Source of the DNA: Paraphaeosphaeria minitans
Lineage: Eukaryota > Ascomycota > Dothideomycetes > Pleosporales > Didymosphaeriaceae
Assembly: GCA_015832175.1 (NCBI GenBank)
Contig: WJXW01000014.1
Location: forward strand, 62,001 to 126,000
Direction of reading: 5' to 3'
DNA: 64,000 nt
In this document: positions 1-12,500 of the stretch, piece after piece
Layout of the letters: each line of letters opens with the position of its first letter
Numbering within the stretch: the stretch's first letter is position 1
Made by a program: the position numbers and the translations under genes
The notes under the pieces: model-generated
Database searches by the model: none
Told to the model about the DNA's origin: nothing
What the model saw: only the letters and a program-made list of their open reading frames with translations

Positions 1-240
1 TATATATGTTAGGAGGAGACCTAGATCTGTCTATAGGCTGGCTAGCCTAGTTAATCAACTAGGTGTTGGAGATAGTAGGCGTTTTCTAGATAATGAAACA
101 TAATAGTCACTACTCTAGGTACCTATTATATAGGCTAGTGAGGAGTTTGCATTGTATCTAGCCTAAATAGGCGTTAAAGGCACGTTTTGCAGTAGCCCCC
201 TTACTGCACCTTAGAGTCTTCCTAGTATAATTAATAAACT
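1..240. other. AT-rich tail below the first helicase relic
   Basis: This stretch is RIP-type TA-rich sequence at the window edge. The minus-strand frame of the neighbouring RecQ relic may continue through it, because the C-terminal region of such helicases is long. I could not identify a conserved motif here, so it is left unassigned. Confidence 0.4.
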
Positions 241-3200
241 TTATATATGGGGTAAATTAGATAGGGAGTAAATTAAGTCTAAGTATATATTATAAGTCTA
301 CTTAGATACTTTATACATCTTCCTTATCTTATTACTATTAAAATAACAATTAATAATGCTGCGACAGTAGACTAGTTAGTAAGTAGGGTCCTATATGTAG
401 GCTAGTACAGCTAGCTAAGCATTCTAACTAGCTTTGTTAAAGTGTGTATTTAGGACTTACTTACTAAGCACTAGGCGTACAGTGTCTAGTTTCTAGTCCT
501 AGGCAACCCTGCCAAATTCTTATATAAGGCTAATTAGACTAGCTAGTAGAGCGAACCTAATAACTACCTAGATGTCTAGGATATAGAGGCCTTCTGTTAA
601 TGCGCTAGTCGCAATTATAGCGCCTTCTAATTATTATAAGAATAGGTCTAAGCTTATTCCCTTTTTGCCCTCTTCTATTTAGCTGTAGTATCTTAAGCAG
701 TCTAGGCCCTAGGCTAAGGTATTTACTATTAAAATAAAGTTAATATAGATAAAAACCTTTTTAAATTTTTATAGAGCCTATTATATATACTCTACTATGT
801 CTATTATTATAGTGCTTATTAAGAGTGGGACGCTGCAGACCTTATATTAGACATTACTATAAGGTGTAGATTCCCTGTAAGGGTTTATATCTATAGGGAG
901 GCCTAGCAATTAAAACGCTTAGTGCTAATTGTTTAGAGGTAGGATTATAGTAAGTAAAGTTAGAGGGACTTTGTACTGTGTTAACTAATATAGGTTATAG
1001 AGATAAGGGTAGTATGCTATGTTAGGGAGAATGATATAGTGAAATTTGTCCACTACTATTCGCTCTAGTACGCCTAATAACTTCTGCCTACGTACGTAAG
1101 CCTAGAAACTATTACTAGCCATATTCTCTAGAGTTGCAAGTATAATAGCCGCCTACTTATTATATAAGCCCTACTTCCACACTGTAGCACGTATGCGTAG
1201 GGTTATACAGCGTTAAAGTATATCTATACGCAAGGCTGCGAGTAGCACTATTATAAGGCTCTACCTATAGCCTAGACAGTAAGCTAGTAGTATAAAGAGG
1301 AGACTTTTACTAGCTCTAGTGCTTATAATATACACTACTACACTTTCGCCTATAAAGATAGCTAATAGGGCGGCCTTCTATATACCTCTAAATTAGGCGT
1401 CGCATCTAAAGTTCTCTTATAACAGTTATAGGAGATTAATATTACTTCTCTTAGTATTCTACTATTAAGTAGTAGCTATAATACTCTTATAATAGTTAAG
1501 ACTTAGCTACGCTTCTACTAAGCCAAAATAAATAGCGTAATACTATTTCTGTAATGTCTTAAAGTGTGCCTCTATATTATTAAATAAGTAGGTAAATATT
1601 TTTAATATATCAAGTGCGTATACTGCGTAGGCTATTTTAGGTAGGTACCTAGCCTATATTTCTTATGTTTTAGCCTCCACTTTATTTATAATGTTATTCA
1701 CATCCTCTTTAGTGAGTTCCTGAATAAGCATTTTAGAGCTAACAAACTAGTAGGCGAAAGCAATTATAAAGTGACGTAAGGTGCTAATATTAATCTCCTG
1801 CCTAATCTAATAAAGACTGGCACTCTAGATAGCTAAACTAAGAATATATAATATAGTATATTATTTTTCTACTGCGTCTAGCCACAAAAGCACACTTTAC
1901 GCCTACTTATAATAGTAGTTGCGAAGGTCTATCCCTATTTATCCTTAGATAACTAGATAGAATAGTTAGACTAGCTAAATATATTACACTAAGAGACTGC
2001 CCACCTCCGCTGGGAGGAATCTATATATGGTCTTTATAGTCTTATTGCAGTTATACCCTTTATAGTATTATAGGACTACTATAATAAGACTATTATATAG
2101 GAAGATGTTATGTATGCCTATAGCATAACTATTCTTAAGTTAAACGCTAAGCACTTCTGTTTTATAGCTAGGTTAGCTGCTAGTAAAGTGAATTAGGTAA
2201 AGAAGATGCTTTAGAAATTTCTATACTAGGTTATAGTATTGCTGCACCTAGGTAAAGTTACGTAGGTTTATAAAGGGGGTAGTTAAAAAACTTTCTTAAC
2301 CTACCCCCTTTATTAGGTTTTTAACAACGAAGTTGGCTCTGTGCACAAGGTTACTATTATTAGGGCTAAATATAGAGAAGTCTAGTGTGATATTTTTTAG
2401 TTCCTCTACTAGAAGTTCCTATAGAATATTTAGAAGGTCTAAACAAGCAGACATAAAGGTTAGCTAGTATAGGATCTTTAAGGTCTCCTTATACTTATTC
2501 CTGGCCATTATTATAAATAAGGCTAGGGTTATTCTTATATTATGTATAGTAACTATATCCTTGTTCTAGTGCACGAAGGCATCTAGGTTCTTACTATATT
2601 AGAACTTACTAATAAACTGTGCTGTGTTTATAAGCTAGCTTATACTTATAGGATACTCTATAGTAAGGTAGTTATATACCTACGCCTTAAACGTGTCTGT
2701 AAGATTACAGTTCTCTACCTCTATAGACATATTGCTATCTTGCTTAGCGATAAGAAAGGAAGCCTTATTAAGCGAAATAGTAGTCTATATGCTATTTATA
2801 GTAGCCTAGGGCTAGACGTTATTTAAATAGACAAGGTTGTCCTATAGTTTCTAAAGGCCTATAAAACAGCAGAACTTCTTTATAGCTAATATATTTATTG
2901 CGAAGTTATACGCCTTTTAAAAACCCTTTCTATTGTAGGAGAGTGTTAGGAACGCTATAGGTGTTAGTAGGGTAAGTTTAAAATGCTTAGTTTAACTAGT
3001 TTATTTAATAAAGGATAGCTAAAAGTAATAGTAGTGCTCTTTAAATAATATAAATTAAGTTCTAGTGTGGTGCTCTTAGACTTCTAGAATATTATCTGTT
3101 AAATCTAAGTACTCTGTAATGTCCTACTAGGTCTACTCCTAGTAAGACTATAAATAAAGTGTTAGTGGCTTCTCTATATTATTAACTAATACGTGGTAGA

Positions 3201-3780
3201 AGAAGATAAATATCTTCTAGAGCAGTCCTACGTAGTAGAGGCAAAGGTTCTAGTATAGCTCTAGTAGAGTAAGGAGAACATTAGTCTTATATTCTTATAT
3301 TACTCTTATGTAGGCGTAGCGGGAGGCTTTACTAGTAATATTCTACTAAGTTCTAGCTATACTCTTTATAGTTACGTAGAGATAATATAGCTTTAGATTA
3401 CCTACAGTAGTTAGTATAGCTATATATTATAAAGCCTCTGCCTATGTAGATGTGTTGCTAAACACTTACAGGACACCTATATAGGCAACCTAAGGATTTG
3501 TAGAGATAGAGGGTATACTAGGTATAGCTACTAACTGCTCCTACTTTACTTTCTTAGCCTATTACAACGCTTCCTAGAGCTAATCTGCAAATTTACTACT
3601 AGTAGGGGCAGAAATAGGTATAGGGACTGCGCTAGGTTTAGTTAGGTTTTTAACACTATTAGTAGTGGCTTTAGAGCTATATAAGTTTATAGATAATTTA
3701 ACTGCAAATTTGTGAGTAAGACAAAGGTTTTAGAATAGGGGTAGTATAGAGGGGAAAAACTATTAGCAATCTACGCCCTT
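241..3780 (-). pseudogene. RIP-degraded RecQ-type DNA helicase (telomere-linked helicase-like), copy 1
   Basis: If TAA/TAG are read as mutated Gln/Trp codons, one minus-strand frame stays open for about 1,150 codons without an obvious frameshift. Superfamily 2 motifs appear in order. The Walker A region (about 1,294-1,323) reads STRASKSLLF, a decayed GxGKS-LLF. Motif Ia follows as VLLAALRID. Motif II (about 1,029-1,056) reads VVDKFHYII, a decayed DECH. Motif III follows as LLTIILPL. Motif V is ATSALTEGLYI and motif VI (about 493-522) is QEFGRVAQDQ, a decayed QESGRAGRD. The large N-terminal part is typical of fungal repeat-associated RecQ proteins. Intact relatives unwind DNA with ATP and are often subtelomeric. 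This copy is dead because it has dozens of in-frame stops and damaged catalytic motifs. The exact start is not defined. Helicase identity is firm from motif order; the telomere-linked assignment is inference. Confidence 0.85.
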
Positions 3781-4177
3781 TACTTACTTACTATACTAGA
3801 GCTGCCTTCTTTTTTTAGCTATGTTTAGAACGTAGAGTTTATATTCCTAGCGTAGGTGTCCTCGCATGTTATACTTTATAGAAATCCTAGTAGTAATATA
3901 GGTACAGTAATAATAGTAATAACTGTTAGGGATAATATATAGGCTAAGAAAGGCTAGTACTAAGGTGTTAAGGACTGTGAATTCTTTGTATTTCTCTTAT
4001 AGTAGTGGGTAAAGGTTCCTAAGCTTATTAATACATTCTTAGATAACACGGTTTTTTTTACTAGTTGTCTTTTATTTATATTCCTTATTAAAATAGGAAA
4101 ACACCTTACTTAGGAGTATTACATATCCATGTAGTACGTAGGTAATAAAGTAATAGGTCTTATTATAGTAAATGTGT
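3781..4177. other. Sequence between helicase relic 1 and the 2.2 kb tandem units
   Basis: AT-rich sequence that may include the extreme N-terminal codons or promoter of the helicase relic on the minus strand. No start codon, splice site or known repeat could be fixed here. A run of T (about 4,052-4,059) is the only visible local feature. Confidence 0.35.
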
Positions 4178-4514
4178 TTAGGAGTCTCTATAGTTAGCGG
4201 TAGTGTAATTAATTTCAATCTATGTTTGTGGTTAAAATAAGTCAGCTAAACTTTAGTGCTAAGGGGCGATAAGAAACACTAGGCAACGTTTATTATTCTA
4301 GGTTATATAAACACTATATTACACTATAGCCTACTGTTCTTTAATCTTACTAGCTAAGGTGCTTTAGGATAACAGCAGTCTAATTCCCTCCCTTATATAA
4401 GACGCACATAAATAAGTTCATAATTAGAAGCCTATATAGTGTTTAGTTCTATAGAGAAGAGGTCCTCCTACTAAGGCATTTCTGTGCAGCTTACCTAAGT
4501 CTGTAGTATAATAA

Positions 4515-6146
4515 ATATGTAAATAAGTAAAAAAGAAAGAATTTTTTCACTTCTTACACTCTATTTATAGGGACTAAGCGCGCTAAAGTAATAGTAAGGA
4601 AGAGTTAGGTAAAGAGGAAGACACTTAAGTAAAGGCCCTAAAAGCGCCTCTAAAATAAAATCGCACGTTAAAAGCGACCAGCTATTTAGTAGAGAATAGA
4701 AATTAAAAGCTAAAGCGTTAGCTAGTAGACATAATAATAGAAGTTATACTATATACATAATATATAGAGGAGGCGGAGTTATTAGAAGATAATAGAGAAG
4801 AGGCACGTTACTATATATTTGTAAAAAAACTACTAAAAGTAGGCGCTACTATTAGGGAAAGAATAATAAGCTAAGTAGTTACTATAGGTGCAGCTAAGTA
4901 TCTACGTAATTAGAAAATAGTGTTACAGGTATAGAGGATAAAGCACACACAGGGCCTATAGTTATTTAGAGAAAAGGTGGAGAGACTACTAGACATAGTT
5001 AAATATAAAGAGGGTAACAGTACTATAGCTAACACTATACTAGAGAGTAGCATAGTATTATTACAACGCTCTAGTGCTAGTTTTACAGAATATAGTTTTA
5101 CATAGTTTAAAACTAAAAGGTTCTATTTGCTATATAAGAGCGTAAGATAGGGATAGGTAGTTAGTATTATAAATAAAATATAGCAGCGCTAGATATAGGC
5201 AGTGCTATAGTTAGAGTTTAAATTGTTAGAGGGCCTAGTACAAAAAAGAAAGATACTATCTAGTAAAAGAGGGAAAGGATACGCGTCTATTATAAAAAAA
5301 CTTTTATTTACTTAAGAATTTAGTATAATAGAAGAGGAGGAACTAACTAAAGAAACGCATTCTATAGTATAGAGAGAATTTGGTTAGTGCTTAGATGCGG
5401 GGAGATAATAGTGTCTACTTAAGGTAAGGTTTAGTATAGGCGTGTTTATAATACTGCTCAGGAACTCTGTGTCTAACATCTATATTAAATAAGGCATAAT
5501 AGTTACGTAGCTCTAGTAATAGATAGATATAGTTACGTAATATAATAATACTATCTTTAAAAGCGTAATAGCTGTGGCGGAAATGTATAAGGCGTGTATA
5601 TTAGATCTAGAGCCACTAGAGCCCTTACTCCTAGAGATACTTTTAGATAAGAATCTGGTGTATTATAATTTAATTATAGGTTTCTAACTAGTAAGTAGTT
5701 AGCAGCTCTTAGGGGATGTTAACGATTTGTATAATAGCTAGGTAACACTTAAGAGGATTGTATTTACTAATTAGAGGTACTTAAGAAAGGTTTACGTAAT
5801 CTATAATTCTATGTTGTGCTAATTTTAGTCCTAGTATAGGGTTAAAATTGTTTAGTAGCTTAGTATAACCTATAAATAGTGCGATTTCTTAGGGCTTCTT
5901 AATAAAGTTTTCGCCCTAATAATAATAGTGCTATAAACTTTTGTAACTACCCCCTAGTGGTGCTGCGAGGAGTCCTCGCAGCCTATACGCATAAAGGTTC
6001 CCTATATAGGTGAAAGGGTAGGCTTGTGGTTTATAGGTAAAGTCGTGTAGTTATGTAGTTAAAAGTTGCGGTTAGGATAGTTAGCTAGAAATTACACTCA
6101 CTAGATAGATAGGGGTGTAAGGTTAAAATAGTAAATTGTGAATTAA
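4515..6146 (+). pseudogene. Unrecognised repeat-encoded protein, copy 1 (RIP-damaged)
   Basis: I do not recognise this protein. If TAA/TAG are read as Gln/Trp, one frame stays open for about 540 codons across most of the unit. It is strongly helical in character, rich in Glu, Lys, Arg, Leu and Ile. Readable stretches include EEAELLEDNREEARYYIFVK near 4,770-4,830 and LLDKNLVYYNLIIGFQL near 5,650. No zinc finger, DDE triad, reverse transcriptase or tyrosine recombinase signature was visible. The start is uncertain because ATG may have become ATA (an ATA lies at 4,515). The end is set at a TAA at 6,144-6,146, which could itself be a mutated Gln codon. The frame is kept in the second copy, which supports former coding. 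Confidence 0.5.
5962..5982. other. GC-rich perfect palindrome in unit 1
   Basis: The bases form a 10 + 1 + 10 perfect inverted repeat (gctgcgagga, one base, then its complement). It lies 3' in the unit, within or just after the coding frame. The TG and CA dinucleotides inside it are intact although the surroundings are heavily RIP-mutated. The same palindrome is at 8,155-8,175 in unit 2. Confidence 0.85.
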
Positions 6147-6152
6147 TGTACA

Positions 6153-6350
6153 TAATAGTGCGTTAAGATAGTGCGTTAGTGCGTGGGATAGTGTGTTAGT
6201 GCGTAGGATAGTGTATTAAAATAGTACGTTAGTGCGCAGGATAGTGCGTTAAGATAGTGTGTTAATGCGCGAGATAGCGCGTTAGTAGGCTAGCTGTTTA
6301 CAGACTAGCGCCAGTGCGCACGTACTAGCGCACGGACGATACTAGGTCTG
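6153..6350 (+). repeat. Short tandem-repeat tail of unit 1 (gtgcgtta/ggatag type)
   Basis: Repeated variants of agtgcgttaagat and agtgcgtaggat run through this stretch. It ends in a hairpin-capable gtgcgcacgtactagcgcac at about 6,325-6,345. The corresponding array in unit 2 is shorter, which accounts for most of the ~20-base length difference between the units. Confidence 0.75.
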
Positions 6351-6707
6351 AATTCTTAGTCCTAATAATATTAGGAGTCTCTATAGTTAGTAGTAGTGCA
6401 ATTAATTTTAATCCACGTTTATGGTTAAAATAAGTTGGCTAAACTTTAGTGCTAAGGGGAGATAAGAAACACTAGGCAATATTTATTATCCTAGGTTACA
6501 TAAACACTATATTACACTATAGCCTACTATTCTTTAATCTTACTAGCTAAGGTGCTTTAGGATAATAATAGTCTAATTTCCTCCCTTATATAAGACGCAT
6601 ATAAACAAGTTTATAATTAGAAGCCTATATAGTGTTTAGTTCTGCAGAGAAGAAGTCCTCTTGCTAAGGCATTTCTATGCAGCTTACCTAAGTGTACAGT
6701 ATAATAA

Positions 6708-8339
6708 ATATATAAATAAGTAGAAAAGGAAGAATTTTTTCACTTTTTATACTCTATCTATAGGGACTAAGCGCGCCAAAGTAATAGTAAGGAAGAGTTA
6801 GGTAAGAAGAAAGATACTTAAGTAGAGGCCCTAAAAGCGCCTCTAAAATAAAATTGCACATTAAAAGTAACTAGCCGTTTAGTAAAGAATAGAAATTAAA
6901 AGCTAAAGCGTTAGCTAGTAGATATAATAATAGAAGTTGTGCCATGTATATAATATATAGAGGAGGCGGAGTTATTAGAAGATAATAGAAAAGAGGCATA
7001 TTACTATATATTTATAAAAAAACTACTAAGAGTGGGCGCTACTATTAGGGAAGGGATAATAAGCTAAGTAGTTACTATAGGTGCAGCTAAGTGTCTGCGT
7101 AATTAGAAAATAGTGTTATAGGTATAGAGAATAAAGCACACATAGGGCCTATAGTTATTTAGAGAAAAGGTGGAGAGACTACTAAATATAGTTAAATATA
7201 AAGAGGGTAATAGTACTATAGCTAACACTATACTAGAGAGCAGTATAGTATTATTGTAACGCTCTAGTGCTAGTTTTACAGAATATAGTTTTACATAGTT
7301 TAAGACTAAAAGGTTCTATTTACTATATAAGAGCGTAAGATAGGGATAGGTAGTTAGTATTATAAGTAAGATATAGTAGCGCTAGATATAGGTAGCGCTA
7401 TAGTTAGAGTTTAAATTATTAGAAGGCCTAGTATAAAAAAGAAAGATGCTATCTAGTAAAAAAGGGAAAAGATACGCGTTTATTATAAAAAAACTTTTAT
7501 TTACTTAAGAATTTAGTATAATAAAAAAAAAGAAACTAACTAAGGAAACGCATCCTATAGCGTAGAGAGAATTTAGTTAGTGCTTAGATATAGGGAGATA
7601 ATAGTATCTACTTAAGGTAAGATTTAGTATAGGCGTGTTTATAATACTACTAAGGAACTCTATATCTAACACCTATATTAAACAAGGCATAATAGTTACG
7701 CAGCTCTAGTAATGGATAGATATAGTTATATAATATAATAATACTATCTTTAAAAGCGCGATAGCTATAGTAGAAATGTATAAGGCGTGTATATTAGATC
7801 TAGAGCTGCTAGAGCCCTTACTCCTAGAGATGCTTTTAGATAAGAATCTAGCGTATTATAATTTAATTATAGGTTTCTAACTAGTAAGTAGTTAGCAGCT
7901 CCTAGGGGATGTTAACAATTTGAATAATAGCTAGGTAACACTTAAGAGGGTTATATTTACTAATTAAGAGTACTTAAGAAAAGTTTACGTAATCTATAAT
8001 TCTACGTTGTGCTAATTTTAGTCCTAGTATAGGGTTAAAATTGTTTAGTGGCTTAGCATAACCTATAGATAGTGCGATTCTTTAGGGCTTCTTAATAAAG
8101 TTTTCGCCCTAATAATAATAGTGCTATAAACTTTTATAACTACCCCCTAGTAGTGCTGCGAGGAGTCCTCGCAGCCTATATATATAAAGGTCCCCTATAT
8201 AGGTAAAAGGGTAGGCTTGTGGTTTATAGGTAAAGTTGTGCAGTTATGCAGTTAAAAGTTATAGTTAGGATAGTTAGCTAGAAATTACACTTACTAGATA
8301 GATAGGGGTGTAAGGTTAAGATAGTGAATTATAAATTAA
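6708..8339 (+). pseudogene. Unrecognised repeat-encoded protein, copy 2 (RIP-damaged)
   Basis: This is the second copy of the helical, unrecognised frame at 4,515-6,146, displaced by exactly 2,193 bases. The reading frame is retained, and both copies carry many stops produced by C-to-T or G-to-A changes, not always at the same positions. Some codons are better preserved here and others in copy 1. No domain could be named in either copy. Confidence 0.5.
8155..8175. other. GC-rich perfect palindrome in unit 2
   Basis: This is identical to the 21-base palindrome at 5,962-5,982 and lies at the same place in the second unit. Its CA and TG steps are also unmutated here. Confidence 0.85.
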
Positions 8340-8345
8340 TATGCA

Positions 8346-8515
8346 TAATAGTGCGTTAAGATAGTGTGTTAGTGCGTAGGATAGCGCATTAAGATAGTAC
8401 GTTAGTGCGTAGGATAGTACGTTAAGATAGTGCGTTAATGCGCGAGATAGCGCGTTAGTGGGCTAGCTGTTTATAGACTAGCGCCAGTGCGCACGTACTA
8501 GCGCACGGATAATAC
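8346..8515 (+). repeat. Short tandem-repeat tail of unit 2
   Basis: A shorter version of the 6,153-6,350 array, with the same gtgcgttaagatagt units and the same terminal gtgcgc...gcgcac hairpin. Confidence 0.7.
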
Positions 8516-8543
8516 TGGGTCCAAATCCTTAGTCCTAATAATA

Positions 8544-8845
8544 TTAGCTTTATATTACTTTATATAGCTTTATAGTAATTTATGTCACTTTATATAACTT
8601 AATACAACCTTATATAACTTTACTTTATATTACTTTATATAGCTTTATATTACTTTATAATAATTTATATCCCTTTATTTAACTTAATACAACCTTATAT
8701 AACTTTATAAAATATTTAATAACTTTACTACATATTACTTTATATAGCTTTATATCCCTTTATAATAATTTATATCCTTTTATATAACTTAACACAACCT
8801 TATATAACTGTATAGAATAGTTAATAACTTTACCTTATATTACTT
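8544..8845. repeat. AT-rich minisatellite (ctttata-type units)
   Basis: About three higher-order copies are visible. Each is built from ~9-12 base variants of ttactttata, agctttata, taatttata, tccctttata, then an acttaatacaaccttatata block. It abuts the end of the second 2.2 kb unit. No coding frame is present. Confidence 0.7.
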
Positions 8846-9540
8846 TTTAGAAAGTTATATTACTTTCTATTTTCTATAACTTTAGAAATATATATTTTCC
8901 CTTAAATAAAAAATAACCCTTTAGTTTTTTTTTCTTAATTATATAATAACCAGAAATTATTTATTATCTACTACATAGCTTAGTAATTTAGTTTTATTAG
9001 TTATAAGCCCTACTTCTACTTATAAATACTACTACTCTAATAATTTCTTTTATATTCTCTTTTTAATAGAAATATAAATTATTAATATAAAATTAAATTT
9101 AGTTTCACTCTAGTAGTTTTATAATACTATTAGTATAAACTATTTAAAGTAAAACCTATAATTACTAAATAAGTAAAAATTATTATAAGTATATAAAAAA
9201 TATACTACTATTTAATAACTAGTAGTAAAGTTTATAAAAAAGTAGAAATATAGTTTAATTATAATTTAATTAAATTCTAATAAGTTATAAGATAGTATAA
9301 ATACTAGTACTTAGGTTTTTAGAAATTTACTTATTTTATATAATTCCTAAACTCTTCTAGAAGACTCTAGTTTCTATTTTTTTCTATAATTTCTAAAACT
9401 TACATCCTATTATACTAATATATAGTAAAGTAAAATAAAATCTATAATAGATAGGCTAACTCTACTATAATATATACAAAGTGAGATTTTTTAAAAAATA
9501 GAAGTAAAGTACTATATTCTAGGCCTAATTGTTCTTTTTA
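8846..9540. other. Low-complexity AT-rich sequence, nothing identified
   Basis: Very AT-rich sequence between the minisatellite and the second helicase relic. I saw no coherent frame after correction for RIP stops, and no repeat shared with the rest of the window. Confidence 0.5.
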
Positions 9541-12500
9541 AGTTTTATAATAACTCTTATAGCTACTACTATTGCATTACTAAGAAATTCGCCCTAGATA
9601 TATTTACAATAGCGCTGTCTAAGCTATATCTAGTATACCTAGCACGAAACCTTACACTCGCCCTAGAACCTACACTACTAAATAATCTTAAGCCTATTTA
9701 TAATCTTTATTACTGCCCTAGCTACAGGAATTATAATATTTAGCTACTAGTATAAGTTTATAACGTCCTACCCTATTACGCACTACTTCTAGCTTACCTA
9801 GCACCTTTAATAGCTGTAGTAGTTCCTAGCGTTACGTACCCCTTACTAGAACTTGTCTATATCCCTCTTTATTATTATAGGCTGCGCTATGCACAGTATT
9901 ATTCTATACTCTTACTAGCCTACTTACCCTAGCACCTAGTATATCGCACACCTAGCCCGCAGCTTATTTATACTTACCTCTACTTCTTGCCACTTACTTA
10001 CTGTAAGCGACTAGGCCTACTACTACTTAATCTAGCCTTTACTATATTAATCGCACCTAGCTAAGTCTATATTACTACACACTACCTACTACCTATTTAT
10101 ATACTTACTTATCTTTCTACGCTAGCAGCCTTTACTCTTAATAAATATACCTATTATATATATATCTACTAACACTCTACCCTCCTAGATTCGCCTCTCT
10201 ACCTTACTTAGCTTAATAATAATAACTAAGTCTACTACCTTACTGCTACGCCCCGCACGCCTACTCTTTTAGTAGTAGTTAATTATGCTCTATAGTATAC
10301 CTACGTGTAAGATAAACATAATACTAGGAAAGTTAACCCTAGTACTAAGTGCTAATATTGCTATAATAAGCCTACCTTTATCTAGCTAGCTAGTAAGGAT
10401 TTTAGTTTAATCTAACTTACTAGCGTAGTAGTGCTTATAGCCTAGCGCTTTTACTAGCATTTTATATATAGTTTCACTATAGTAGTAAATAACGCCTTTC
10501 TAGCCACTCTATAGCTATTCCTACTGCTATTAATATATAGCTAGTGCTACCTCTATAGCCTTACCTTACCTATACTATAACACGTAATACTAGATGTTAG
10601 GCCGCACTATACTAGCCTAGATATAGGTAATAGCTTAAATTAATATGCTTCTACCTAATACCCCCTCTAGTATAGGTAGTAGCGTCGCTATTAGTAGTAT
10701 AATTAGGCATATAAGTACACGTAGATTCTATAGCTTTACTAGCTTTAGCTGCTAATAGCTAGAGGTAATAATAAGATAGTACTTATTAATTACTACCTAC
10801 TATAGTTACTTCTTATCCTTTAGCGAGCTAGTATACTTTAAGAACCTTACGCTGCTAGCGATATTAGCACTAACTAGTATAATAGAGGCTAGGTTTGTCT
10901 TATAGTTAATCTATTCTACGTAGTTAATACTGCGCGCGTAGATATATGTTACTAGGTCTTTAATTAGCGCGCGGAACAGCACTATAACTACAGTCACGCT
11001 AGTATAGTTAAGGTAGGCTAGTACTATAAACAGCAGACTCTTGCCTTTACCTATAGGGAGTATAACCACTAGCAGTGTCTAACTATTTACTATAGTGAAT
11101 ATAGCCTATTCTTACTTATCTAACTTAAATAATATAGTAGCCTAGCTAAGTGCCTACTATATTACTCTAGATATTATACTTATAGTAATACCCTCTAGTT
11201 TAGTTTTCTTCTATAGTATAACTATAGTAAGATTATCTCTTTTTTTATTTTAACTATCTCTTTCTTCTTTTTATTACTACTTCCTAGCTGCACTAGGTTA
11301 TACCTTATACCTATCTACACCTAGAAACTTATGCTAGCGCTAACTAAGTAGCTAGAAGGTCTTAATTAAACGCATACTAAGATGCTTTATAATATTAATA
11401 GGCACACTATAGTTAGCTAGACTAATTTTAGTTATTTATACGCTCTATAGCTCTAATAGGCTCTTACTATCCTTATTAACTTTAGACTCTTTAATCTTAC
11501 CTACCTTGTCTTAGTAACTCTGCCTAAACACGTCCCTAACTACCTCCTGCCTAATCCCTACTACTATATATTAGTAGTTAAGCGTGTTTAGCGCTATCTC
11601 TAAGTGCTTACCTATTTTACGCTTTAGCACCTGCGTTAGGTAATCTATATACTATAGACTCTACTTATTAGCCTATAAGTAGTTAGTAAAGCTGCTGTCT
11701 AGCACCTCTGTAGTTAGGTACTCTTTAAATAGCTATACGTACGCTAGATATATAATAAGCACCTATAAGAGCTATAAGGGCAGGAACTTTAGAATAACCT
11801 TAGGCTTATTAAACTATAACTGCGATTTATAGTAATAGACTACTGTTATAATCTATCTATCTATTATAAAGAGGTTGCAGTCTTATAGTGCTCTGTTATA
11901 GAACTATATTACTATAATCTTAGTGCCCTAACCTAGTATTTCTTTATTAATATAGAGATTAGTAAGCTCTAGCTCCTTAAAGCGCTTAACACTACGTAGG
12001 TATAGCTTTATATATATAATGTTCTAAGTCCTATCTCTAGAGTAGAGCTTCTAACCCTACTTATTCTATATTATCTATTTAAGTATCTATCGTAAGCTAT
12101 TCTCTAGGCTGTTATTTCTATGCGTAATAAAGAATATACTGTATTATATATACGCGATATTCTCCTAAATTAGGTTAAGCTAAATTAGGAAACACTAACT
12201 AGGACTGCGGACCTAGAGTAGCTTACCCTAGAGTAGGTCCTCTAGCTTAGTTAATAGTTCTTAGGCTATTAGCTAGAAATAGTATATAACAATAGATCTA
12301 CTATTAAGATAGAAGATCTTCTTATTTTCTAACTAGAAGGCGTTGCCTACGTTACTAGTATTTATGCTAATAAACTTACTATAGGCTAGTAGACTAAGTA
12401 GCTAGCTTATTAGGCTAAAGGACCTATCTGCTAGGAAGCGCTTTTTTAGGTTAAGATAGTAGTTACGTTTTACTAAGCCCTACTATTCCTATTGCGCAGG

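Larger units (their letters stand above)
4178..6370 (+). repeat. 2.19 kb tandem unit, copy 1
   Basis: This unit is followed directly by a second copy at a constant offset of 2,193 bases. Both start ttaggagtctctatagttag and end near cctaataata, with no spacer. The unit contains a plus-strand frame of about 540 codons, a GC-rich palindrome and a short tandem-repeat tail. The copies differ mainly by C-to-T and G-to-A type changes. No LTRs or long terminal inverted repeats were found, so the element class is unknown. Confidence 0.85.
6371..8543 (+). repeat. 2.17 kb tandem unit, copy 2
   Basis: This is a head-to-tail copy of 4,178-6,370 with the same start and end. It is about 20 bases shorter because its tandem-repeat tail has fewer units. 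A minisatellite begins straight after it. The direct junction with no spacer suggests unequal exchange, or a tandem-array lifestyle, rather than two independent insertions. Confidence 0.85.

Noticed and set aside
6153..6350. CRISPR-like array
   Set aside because: The units are contiguous degenerate tandem repeats without unique spacers, in a eukaryotic repeat.
4178..8543. The 2.2 kb unit as an LTR or terminal-inverted-repeat transposon
   Set aside because: No terminal direct or inverted repeats beyond a few bases were found, and the two copies abut without target duplication.
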